Shown here piece after piece: positions 1 through 6,382 of a stretch of DNA of 10,734 nucleotides. The stretch spans positions 1 to 10,734 of the forward strand of contig CAYRMO010000093.1 of NCBI GenBank assembly GCA_964425355.1, read 5' to 3'. Below the pieces are notes generated by a model. That model was not told where the DNA came from, ran no database searches, and saw only the letters and a list, made by a program, of their open reading frames with translations. This DNA is from Litorimonas sp964425355. Its GTDB lineage: Bacteria; Pseudomonadota; Alphaproteobacteria; Caulobacterales; Maricaulaceae. The first letter of the stretch is position 1. The number at the start of each line of letters is the position of its first letter. Both the position numbers and the translations under genes were made by a program.

Positions 1-357
1 CTCCCCTCCTATTGTAATAAGCGCGAGAAGTTTATCTATGCACGAGATGATAAAAGTGAGATCATCCATGAATTCGTGTTAAAAGTAAGCTGGGTAGAGA
101 GACTGATAATAGAAGAAGAAAATAAATTCATCTCAAAGAAGTTTGGAAAAACGATCGTGATCGACCCAAATTCCAAAAAGGTTAAATTCGTTCTTTCTAT
201 TGATGAAAATAGTATTGACGACATAGCTGCTGCCGATGATCGTCACAAGGAATACGTCTTGGGATTTCTCTCAAAAATTGAAGAAAGCGAATATGAAAAA
301 GACGAGGACAATATATTATATTTAAAGAATCCTCATCATGGGATTCATGAATTATAA
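1..357 (+). CDS. C-terminal part of an unrecognised, AT-rich gene (truncated by the window edge)
   Basis: The frame beginning at base 1 is open for 118 codons and ends with TAA at 355-357. It enters from the left without a stop, so the start is outside the window; the in-frame GTG at 76 need not be the real start. The visible protein is highly charged, rich in Lys, Glu and Asp, with no membrane segment. It contains a VIDPNSKKVKFV stretch followed by an acidic helix-like tail and ends in NPHHGIHEL. I recognise no family and assign no function. Its composition is unlike the rest of the window: bases 61-240 have 62 G/C of 180 (34%), against 32 of 60 in 661-720. This suggests a different history, possibly horizontal acquisition. 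That it is coding rests on the uninterrupted frame in AT-rich DNA and natural-looking residue use, which is moderate evidence. Confidence 0.6.
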   Translation, partial: LPSYCNKREKFIYARDDKSEIIHEFVLKVSWVERLIIEEENKFISKKFGKTIVIDPNSKKVKFVLSIDENSIDDIAAADDRHKEYVLGFLSKIEESEYEKDEDNILYLKNPHHGIHEL

Positions 358-366
358 ATTACATGA
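345..366 (+). terminator. AT-rich hairpin over the stop codon of the left-edge gene (weak terminator candidate)
   Basis: TCATGAATT at 345-353 pairs with AATT (357-360) and CATGA (362-366), with one bulged A at 361 and an ATA loop. The stem has 9 pairs, mostly A-T, and covers the TAA stop at 355-357. No T-run follows, so an intrinsic terminator is not well supported. The structure may be chance in AT-rich DNA. Confidence 0.2.
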
Positions 367-666
367 TTATCAAAACCAATCTGCATATGGGATTTTTAAT
401 GAGATTACCCCCTATCTAGGCACCTTTCTCAATCCATGCACATTATCTTGGGCACGGATGATGACCGTTTTTACGTTTTTCGGGATTTTGACGCCCGATT
501 TTGAGCAGGTGAAGGACTGTTCCTCGACACGGGGTTATGGAGGATCCGTTTCATCTTACCCTCACCAAACATCGATTGAAGCTTGACCCGAAGACGACAA
601 TTTGGAACCATTCAACCAACAAAAAAAGCGCTTGCTATATACCGCTCCGCTACTCCGTGCCGCCCT
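358..666. other. Intergenic stretch without a convincing gene; compositional transition
   Basis: About 310 bases lie between the left-edge gene (plus) and the metallo-hydrolase gene (minus), whose 3' ends face each other. The short open frames here have no ribosome binding site of note and no recognisable protein signature. One example is the frame from ATG 436, which reads MHIILGTDDDRFYVFRDF and then meets a TGA. I see no tRNA, repeat or transposase remnant. The left part is AT-rich like the preceding gene and the right part resembles the rest of the window. On the minus strand, AGCGCT followed by seven T (about 626-638) lies just past the end of the hydrolase gene and could help end its transcript, but the stem is too short to call. 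Confidence 0.55.
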
Positions 667-1851
667 CTACCCTCCATTTGCCGCCAGAAAATCCAGGGCC
701 TTTTGATGGGCTTTTAGGTTGTAGTCTTTTGGGCGTTCGGAAATCCATTGATAGGACGTTTTTGCGGCCTGGATATTTCCGGTTTTTTCATAGAGCCCGG
801 CCAGCAAGTCATGTGCCGCTATGGCTTGGGACCAATCCAGATGATCGGCTTTATTCAATCCGGTCTCTAGGATCTGAATGGCGGCCCTGGAATCCGCCTC
901 GGCGATTTGGCCGGCCTGTATGCGGTAATATAATATATTTCCGGGATCGGTATCTATCGCGGCTTGGAGAGAGGCTTTGGCTGTGTCTGGATCAGCGGGT
1001 TCGGCGCGCATGGCTGTCCGGAAATCATTGAAATGGGTGGCCGCTTTGTCCTGGGCCTCTGTCCAGGGCGTTAGGTCTGGGGAATGGCGCAGGCTTAAGA
1101 CTCCGCGATAGCCTTGAATATCTGCGATATCGATCCGGTTTGTTTCAAATTTTTGAACCGCCTCATAGGGGTCTAGCCATGTATTGACATCCCCCAAGCC
1201 ACGCGGCGCCTTATCCTCAGGTGAGAGTTGATTGAAATAATGCATGGGGATGATGGCCCTGGCATTCAGGCCGTCTTTGAGGCGCTTTAATTCATCTGTT
1301 CCATTGAGGTTAGAGATAAGTATATCAACGGGTCCGATCTCCGCAATTTCCGTATCTTTTAGCGGGCGCGTGTCCCCGAGATGTAAAAATCGTACACCTT
1401 CCAACTCAATCACCCAAACCGTATTGACCGGCGATAGGCCGCGCTCACGCATACGGTCTTCGCCGCGATGGGCCGTGGCGACACCTGTTATTTGAATATC
1501 GCCGATTTTATATGTCCCGGGATCACGGTAAACCTCAGCGCCCTCGAGATAATAGGTCGCATCATGATCATAATGCGGATGGGTGACCAGAACCGCATCC
1601 GCTTTGACGTCACTGGGAAAACGGTGCTCAACCCAAATCCGGCTATTATAAGGATCAATGACGACGGCCTTACCGGTCTCGTCGGCAAAGCGAAACGATG
1701 CGTGGCCGATATATTCAATATGGGGGTCTAGCGCGGGTGTGGATTTGGCGTTTTTAGGCGTTTGCGTGGCGTCCGGTGTTTGGGCATTATTACAGGCCGA
1801 GAGCCAGGCTCCCACCAACGCCAATCCCATAAGTCGGATAAAAGATCTCAT
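667..1851 (-). CDS. Metallo-beta-lactamase-fold hydrolase lipoprotein with C-terminal TPR-like region
   Basis: This is a predicted secreted, lipid-anchored metal-dependent hydrolase of the UlaG-like/beta-lactamase superfamily type; the substrate is unknown. With the start at 1851 it has 394 residues. A signal peptide (two early Arg, then a hydrophobic run) ends in the lipobox LSAC with Cys20. The next residue is Asn, not Asp, so outer-membrane sorting is plausible by the enterobacterial rule. The MBL domain spans about residues 44-245. It has the YIGHASFRF entry strand, the metal motif HPHYDH (His91, His93, Asp95, His96), His128, HLGD (Asp160) and IPMHY (His204), so the metal ligands look complete. 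Residues about 270-390 are helical and TPR-like, for example AAHDLLAGLYEKTGNIQAA. The ATG pair at 1849-1854 follows GAGGG; the frame can extend to a GTG at 1872, but that adds residues before the signal peptide without a better ribosome site. It is divergent from the hybrid kinase gene. Confidence 0.88.
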   Translation of the reverse strand: MRSFIRLMGLALVGAWLSACNNAQTPDATQTPKNAKSTPALDPHIEYIGHASFRFADETGKAVVIDPYNSRIWVEHRFPSDVKADAVLVTHPHYDHDATYYLEGAEVYRDPGTYKIGDIQITGVATAHRGEDRMRERGLSPVNTVWVIELEGVRFLHLGDTRPLKDTEIAEIGPVDILISNLNGTDELKRLKDGLNARAIIPMHYFNQLSPEDKAPRGLGDVNTWLDPYEAVQKFETNRIDIADIQGYRGVLSLRHSPDLTPWTEAQDKAATHFNDFRTAMRAEPADPDTAKASLQAAIDTDPGNILYYRIQAGQIAEADSRAAIQILETGLNKADHLDWSQAIAAHDLLAGLYEKTGNIQAAKTSYQWISERPKDYNLKAHQKALDFLAANGG

Positions 1852-1855
1852 CATA

Positions 1856-1860
1856 CCCTC
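1856..1860 (-). promoter_or_regulatory. Ribosome binding site deciding the start of the metallo-hydrolase lipoprotein
   Basis: On the minus strand GAGGG stands four bases before the ATG at 1851-1849, and only one base before the preceding ATG at 1854. The spacing favours the second ATG of the pair. The upstream GTG at 1872 has no comparable site. Confidence 0.5.
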
Positions 1861-1996
1861 GATCATCGTCACGATTTAGGCCAGCCATACCCCTAATACC
1901 ATTGATTTTCCAATAGAAATTGACCGATCCGCTTTAACGGCTTCTTTGTTTTTTTGTGCCACTGGATAAAACACATATTGATTTCAAGGTGACCTC
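1861..1996. promoter_or_regulatory. Divergent intergenic region between metallo-hydrolase and hybrid kinase genes
   Basis: Both neighbours are transcribed away from this region, so it should hold a promoter for each. No box matches a sigma-70 consensus well. On the plus strand TTGTTT (1946-1951) and TAAAAC (1967-1972) are 15 bases apart and are only a loose candidate. The ribosome site AAGGTG (1986-1991) stands five bases before the kinase ATG and is clear. Confidence 0.4.
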
Positions 1997-4027
1997 ATGT
2001 CGGACGCTCTTAATTTAAGTAAAACTTCGGAAGCAAGCACAGTCTCGATTGCAGATTTAAAAACGCTGCAATTTGAATGGCTCGCCCGCCTAAGCCGTAT
2101 GAGCGATCTTGCCTCGATTGTGATCGACTCGGAAATGGTAATTGTCTTTTATGAAGACAAGATACTCAAGATGATGGAATTTGAAAGTCATGTCGATTTA
2201 CATGGCGTTTCCATGATCCGTCTCTTGGAACAGCTTGGAGAACGCGGAGATTTCGGCCCAGGTGATCAGGCCGTTTTTTGCGATTTGATTGCATCAGAAA
2301 TAAAACGGGCCCCCGCCGCCGATGAGAGAAAATCCCTCTCATTGATTACACCATCAGGTCGTCGACTTAAGTTTAGTCAAGATAGCGATATGGATGGCTA
2401 TTATTTATTGACCTGTCGCGACATTACCGAAGCTTATATCAAGCGGCATGCTCTCAACGTCGCCCTTGATAGTAGCCTTTCTGGTTACATCATCTATCAC
2501 GTGGATTCCCAGAAATATGAACTTCACGGCGATATCGGTCGGAAGGTGTTGGGCGCCACACTTTCTAAACGCCTTCTTGAAAAGGGTTTGGGCGGAGTCC
2601 TTCACAAACAAGATGCGCCGCGTGTTTATGCGCGTTGGAATAGTGGCTTGGAGAGTAAAAAACCTTGGGACATGACGTTTAAAGTCAATGACCCCGAGAG
2701 CACACAAACGCGGTGGATCAAATGTCAGGCGACACCACAAATTACTGAAAATGGAGCCGTGCGCAATGTTATCGTCTTTTATAGTGACGTGACCGCACAA
2801 CTTAGAATTCAAGATGACCTCAGAAAAGCGGGCGAAACTGCCGAAAAATCTCTCAGCGCAAAGAATAATTTCTTAGGCCGCTTATCGCATGAAATTCGTA
2901 CACCTATGAATGCGGTTGTCGGGATTGCCGATGCCCTCATCCATCACAATGGGGACCCAAAAATCCTACCAAAACTTGAGCTCATTCAATCTTCGGCCGA
3001 AAAAATCATTCATATTGTCGATGAAAGTCTGGAACATACGAAATTGGCAGAGTCAAAACTCGTTCTTGATCCAATAAATGCCTCACCTGAGGAAGCGGTC
3101 AGGTCAGTATGCGCCCTTTGGGAACAAAAAGCCCTCAAAAATGATATTGATCTGTCTTGCAAAATTGATGCGTCTGTCCCCGAGGAAATCGTTTTTGATC
3201 CGCATCGATTTGAGCAATGTCTCAATAATCTTCTGTCGAATGCTGTGAAGTTCTCGCCGGGCGGAAGAATAAATGTTGTTTTGACAACTATGGGTGAGGC
3301 CCCTTCAAAACGCTTAATCCTTGCTGTCAAAGATACCGGCATAGGCATGAATGCGGCGCAACTTGAGAGCCTGTTCGACGCCTTTACCCAAGCCGACAAA
3401 TCAATTGCGGGTCGTTTTGGTGGAACCGGCTTGGGTATGAACATTACCAAGCAAATTATTGAATTAATGGGAGGTTCGATTTCAGCCAAATCAGAAACTG
3501 GTCAAGGGACTGTCATCGCCCTATCCTTGCCAATTGTTGAAGATAGACGCATCATTGACCGCCGCGAAGACTCTACCAACGCACTGATCAGTGACATGTT
3601 AGAAAAATCAGTGCCCGCGAAAACAAATTATGAAAATCTACGCGTCTTGGTTGTCGATGATAATACAACTAACCACATGGTTGTCGTCTCTCTTATCGAT
3701 ACACTGGTCGCCCATATCGACACAGCAGAAAACGGCGTAGAAGCGATAGAGAAGCTGAAAACAAATCACTATGATTTTGTCCTAATGGATATTCATATGC
3801 CTATCATGGATGGAATTGAGGCCACGCTTGCCATCCGGTCTTCTCAAGAAACCTACAAAGATATACCCATCATCGCTTTGACGGCGGACCCGCAATATCA
3901 GCAACGACGCCTATGTAAAAATATAGGTATGGATGATGCTTTGGCGAAACCCGTCAGATTGACGGAATTATTGGCGGCCGTTGATCGTATAACCCATAAA
4001 ACGAACTCGGCTGAGATTGCTGCTTAA
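1997..4027 (+). CDS. Soluble PAS-containing hybrid sensor histidine kinase/response regulator
   Basis: This is a signalling kinase of 676 residues that senses an input through PAS-like domains, autophosphorylates on His and passes the phosphate to its own receiver. There is no signal peptide or membrane segment, so it acts in the cytoplasm. Two PAS-like regions (about 20-145 and 150-270) each end in a PAC-type strand (CRDITE near 139, YSDVTAQL near 263). A short linker helix leads into the H-box LSHEIRTPMN with phospho-accepting His298. The ATPase domain has the N-box NLLSNAVKF (Asn415), G1 DTGIGM (Asp446), an F-box-like stretch and G2 GGTGLGM (475-481). The receiver (548-665) has Asp554/Asp555, phospho-acceptor Asp598 in LMDIHMP, the ALTAD switch residue and Lys in AKPV, so every key residue is present. 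There is no HPt domain or separate output domain, so the onward partner lies elsewhere. AAGGTG precedes the ATG. The ligand cannot be read from the sequence. Confidence 0.95.
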   Translation: MSDALNLSKTSEASTVSIADLKTLQFEWLARLSRMSDLASIVIDSEMVIVFYEDKILKMMEFESHVDLHGVSMIRLLEQLGERGDFGPGDQAVFCDLIASEIKRAPAADERKSLSLITPSGRRLKFSQDSDMDGYYLLTCRDITEAYIKRHALNVALDSSLSGYIIYHVDSQKYELHGDIGRKVLGATLSKRLLEKGLGGVLHKQDAPRVYARWNSGLESKKPWDMTFKVNDPESTQTRWIKCQATPQITENGAVRNVIVFYSDVTAQLRIQDDLRKAGETAEKSLSAKNNFLGRLSHEIRTPMNAVVGIADALIHHNGDPKILPKLELIQSSAEKIIHIVDESLEHTKLAESKLVLDPINASPEEAVRSVCALWEQKALKNDIDLSCKIDASVPEEIVFDPHRFEQCLNNLLSNAVKFSPGGRINVVLTTMGEAPSKRLILAVKDTGIGMNAAQLESLFDAFTQADKSIAGRFGGTGLGMNITKQIIELMGGSISAKSETGQGTVIALSLPIVEDRRIIDRREDSTNALISDMLEKSVPAKTNYENLRVLVVDDNTTNHMVVVSLIDTLVAHIDTAENGVEAIEKLKTNHYDFVLMDIHMPIMDGIEATLAIRSSQETYKDIPIIALTADPQYQQRRLCKNIGMDDALAKPVRLTELLAAVDRITHKTNSAEIAA

Positions 4028-4089
4028 ACTTATTGAATGGCGCCCTTTAAATAACGCTATAGCCAATCGCGTATTTTCGCTTTAGAACA

Positions 4090-4102
4090 CCCTCAGCGAG
4101 GG
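4090..4102 (+). promoter_or_regulatory. Small hairpin enclosing the ribosome binding site of the amidohydrolase gene
   Basis: CCCTC (4090-4094) and GAGGG (4098-4102) are a perfect inverted repeat with an AGC loop. The 3' arm is the Shine-Dalgarno sequence, four bases before the ATG at 4107. Folding would mask the ribosome site. The stem is only five pairs, so it could be chance, but four of the five pairs are G-C. Confidence 0.4.
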
Positions 4103-4106
4103 ACCT

Positions 4107-5849
4107 ATGAATCGATCTATTTCCATGCTGAAGCTATCAGCATGCCTTTTGGCAAGCCTAGCCATAATCAGCTGTAAGTCCGATTCAAACACCTCGAAAG
4201 ATAAGGATAAATCTAATTTTGCGCGCGCTTGGTGTATTTCAGGTGGGACAATCTATACGGGGCTTGATACTGATCCTATCGCCGAAGCGATTGCTATTCG
4301 CAAAGGCGAAATCACATATGTTGGCGATGATAGTGGAGATTGGTGCGCGGACTTTGCTGGCACAAACTCGCAAAAACTAGATATTAAAAACGGCGCCGCC
4401 TATCCTGGATTTACCGACGCACATGGTCATTTGATTGGGATTGGTCTTCGTGAAATGACCCTCAATCTTGAGGGAACGAAATCAATTTCTGATTTACAAA
4501 CCCGTGTAAAAACGGCTCTTGCGGATCTTCCCGCTGGTGAAACTCTATTTGGTCGGGGCTGGATCGAAACGCATTGGCCTGAAGGCCGATTTCCAACGCG
4601 TCAGGACTTGGATCAAATTTCGCCGGACAATCCCGTTATCCTGGAACGCAGCGATGGTCATGCAAGCGTCGTCAATAGCCTCGCTTTGGACAAAGCAAAG
4701 ATTACAAAAGAAACCGAAGCCCCCTTTGGTGGAGCTATAAATGTGGATGCGGCAGGTGAGCCGACGGGCATGCTCATCGATAATGCGGCCACTTTGGTCG
4801 AGCCTCTTATGCCCAAATTGACCCGCCAGCGAAAACGTCAGGCCTATATCACAGGCGCAGAACTTTATGCGTCACGGGGATGGACGAATATTCACTCTAT
4901 GTCAGTCGATCCAGCAGATATCCCGATGATTAACCGGCTGGCCCGACAGCGTAAAATCAAAATCCGCGTCTATAATTCTCTAGACCTATTCCCGTCTAAA
5001 GCCCGTCAAACCATGTCTGATATTGACGATATGAAGAACACCAAAAATGATTTGGTGACGACCCAGGCGATTAAGCTCTATTCCGATGGCGCGCTTGGAT
5101 CGCGCGGGGCGGCCCTGCTGGAGCCCTATTCCGATGATCAAAAAAATTCCGGACTGATCTTACTCAAAAAAGAGAATGCCGAGTCCATTCTGGATGCCGC
5201 CCTTAGAAGTGGCACCCAGGTCAACACTCATGCCATTGGAGACCGCGCAAACCGCCTTGTCCTGGATTGGTATGAAGCGGCCTTTAAACGCGTGCCCAAA
5301 AATCAATGGGGCGCGGCCGACCCCAGATGGAGAATTGAGCATTCCCAGATTGTTGACCTGCGTGACTTACCGCGATTTTCTGAACTGGGTGTTATCCCCT
5401 CTATGCAACCCAGCCACGCCATCGGCGACTTACATTTTGCCCCTGCCAGACTTGGTAAAAATCGTCTCGCTGGCGCCTATGCCTGGCGTGCCCTGATTGA
5501 CAGCGGAACGATCATTGCTGGCGGGACTGATGCACCTGTGGAAGTTGGCGACCCCAGAATCGAAATTTATGCCGCAACGCAAAGGCGGGACCTTAGCGGT
5601 TACAATAATGAAGACTGGAATGAAGAGCAGAAAGTCTCTGCGCAAGAGGCCCTGAAAATGTTCACAATCTGGCCAGCCTATGCGGCCTTCCAAGACAAGA
5701 TGATTGGCACATTGGAAGTCGGAAAAAAAGCTGATATATCAATATTTAAGACGGATTTATTAACAGTCGACGGCCCTGATATTCTTAGCTCAGAACCGCT
5801 TGTGACAATGGTCGATGGCCGCCTCGCCTTTGATGGACGCGCGAATTAA
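4107..5849 (+). CDS. Lipoprotein amidohydrolase, YtcJ-like (amidohydrolase_3 type)
   Basis: This is a 580-residue metal-dependent hydrolase of the amidohydrolase superfamily, expected to cleave an amide or related C-N bond; the substrate is not predictable. The N-terminus is a lipoprotein signal with lipobox IISC and Cys23, followed by a Ser/Lys/Asp-rich linker, so the enzyme should sit outside the inner membrane. Superfamily metal motifs occur in order: HGH (His106, His108) after YPGFTDA, a KLYSDGALGSRG segment whose Lys323 is the likely carbamylated ligand, THAIGDRA (His375), RIEHSQ (His412) and GGTDAPVE (Asp475). A C-terminal strand with ADISIF closes the metal-independent beta-sandwich typical of the superfamily. 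Length agrees with YtcJ relatives. The gap to the kinase stop is 79 bases on the same strand with no clear terminator, so co-transcription is possible. It converges with yajQ, with 21 bases between the stops. Most such enzymes are cytoplasmic, so the lipid anchor is notable. Confidence 0.93.
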   Translation: MNRSISMLKLSACLLASLAIISCKSDSNTSKDKDKSNFARAWCISGGTIYTGLDTDPIAEAIAIRKGEITYVGDDSGDWCADFAGTNSQKLDIKNGAAYPGFTDAHGHLIGIGLREMTLNLEGTKSISDLQTRVKTALADLPAGETLFGRGWIETHWPEGRFPTRQDLDQISPDNPVILERSDGHASVVNSLALDKAKITKETEAPFGGAINVDAAGEPTGMLIDNAATLVEPLMPKLTRQRKRQAYITGAELYASRGWTNIHSMSVDPADIPMINRLARQRKIKIRVYNSLDLFPSKARQTMSDIDDMKNTKNDLVTTQAIKLYSDGALGSRGAALLEPYSDDQKNSGLILLKKENAESILDAALRSGTQVNTHAIGDRANRLVLDWYEAAFKRVPKNQWGAADPRWRIEHSQIVDLRDLPRFSELGVIPSMQPSHAIGDLHFAPARLGKNRLAGAYAWRALIDSGTIIAGGTDAPVEVGDPRIEIYAATQRRDLSGYNNEDWNEEQKVSAQEALKMFTIWPAYAAFQDKMIGTLEVGKKADISIFKTDLLTVDGPDILSSEPLVTMVDGRLAFDGRAN

Positions 5850-5853
5850 ACGC

Positions 5854-5869
5854 TTTAGTGCGCCCTAAA
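5854..5869. terminator. Weak bidirectional terminator candidate between converging genes
   Basis: TTTAG (5854-5858) and CTAAA (5865-5869) form a five-pair stem with a six-base loop in the 21-base gap between the two converging stops. T-rich sequence lies on both sides, more clearly for the minus strand (GCGTTTAATT follows the stem). The stem is short and A-T rich. Position is the main argument. Confidence 0.25.
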
Positions 5870-5870
5870 C

Positions 5871-6356
5871 TTAATCCCGTTGATTTTTAAATTGTAAAGG
5901 TTGCTCGAGGCCCATGGCTTTGACAAATTGCATGACGGCCTGAAGGTCGTCACGCTTTTTGCCGGACACGCGAAGCTCTTCGCCTTGTATCGCGACCTGG
6001 ACTTTGATCTTTTCGCCCTTAATGGCTTTGACAATTTTCTTGGCCAATTCCTTATCAATGCCCTCTTTGACACCGATATGTTGACGCACGCTCATGCCCG
6101 TCGCTTTTTCTTCTTTGCCGTAATCAAGCTGTCCAGGTTCTATGCCGCGCTTGTGCAATTTACCGCGTAAAATTTCCTGAACCTGTTTGAGCTTTAACTC
6201 ATCATCCGCGTGAATGACCATGCCGCCATCTTTGACTTCAACGGATGAATTAGATCCCTTAAAGTCATAGCGGGTCGATATTTCGCGCATAACATTTTGC
6301 ACAGCATTATCGACCTCAGAGAGATCCACTTGAGACACAATATCAAATGATGGCAC
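5871..6356 (-). CDS. yajQ: YajQ family nucleotide-binding protein (DUF520)
   Basis: This is a 161-residue cytoplasmic protein of the YajQ family. Members bind nucleotides or RNA, and one in Xanthomonas is reported to bind cyclic di-GMP; the exact role is unsettled. Family hallmarks are visible end to end: the opening PSFDIVSQVD, RYDFKGSNSSVE at 29-40, the Lys-rich middle (KKIVKAIKGEKIKVQVAIQG) that precedes LRVSGKKRDDLQAVM, and the ending QPLQFKNQRD. Length is normal for the family. The start is GTG at 6356 with GGAGGT four bases upstream. It is the last gene of the minus-strand series, 26 bases after the acyl-CoA dehydrogenase stop, and is probably read through from that operon. Its own promoter would have to lie inside the dehydrogenase gene. 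A functional link to acyl-CoA catabolism is not implied, since yajQ is a broadly conserved gene. Confidence 0.96.
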   Translation of the reverse strand: MPSFDIVSQVDLSEVDNAVQNVMREISTRYDFKGSNSSVEVKDGGMVIHADDELKLKQVQEILRGKLHKRGIEPGQLDYGKEEKATGMSVRQHIGVKEGIDKELAKKIVKAIKGEKIKVQVAIQGEELRVSGKKRDDLQAVMQFVKAMGLEQPLQFKNQRD

Positions 6357-6360
6357 TTTG

Positions 6361-6366
6361 ACCTCC
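6361..6366 (-). promoter_or_regulatory. Strong ribosome binding site supporting the GTG start of yajQ
   Basis: On the minus strand GGAGGT is followed by CAAA and then GTG (6356-6354). This near-consensus site and its spacing support GTG as the start; the encoded PSFDIVSQ opening matches family N-termini. Confidence 0.7.
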
Positions 6367-6382
6367 GATAGGATTAAACGCG

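Noticed and set aside
338..586. Open plus-strand frame of 82 codons overlapping the end of the left-edge gene
   Set aside because: There is no ribosome site and no recognisable motif, and residue use changes across the composition shift. I do not call it a gene.
537..1031. Open plus-strand frame of 164 codons
   Set aside because: It lies almost entirely antisense to the metallo-hydrolase gene, is rich in Arg and Pro, and shows no domain. It is a shadow frame.
1925..1957. CCG-CGG hairpin followed by a T-run, as a terminator
   Set aside because: The stem has only three pairs, and it sits between divergent genes, where no transcript is expected to end.
2405..2812. Minus-strand frame of 135 codons inside the hybrid kinase
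   Set aside because: It is antisense to the second PAS-like region and has no motif of its own.
3010..3489. Minus-strand frame of 159 codons inside the hybrid kinase
   Set aside because: It is antisense to the catalytic domain, where the plus-strand frame carries every kinase motif.
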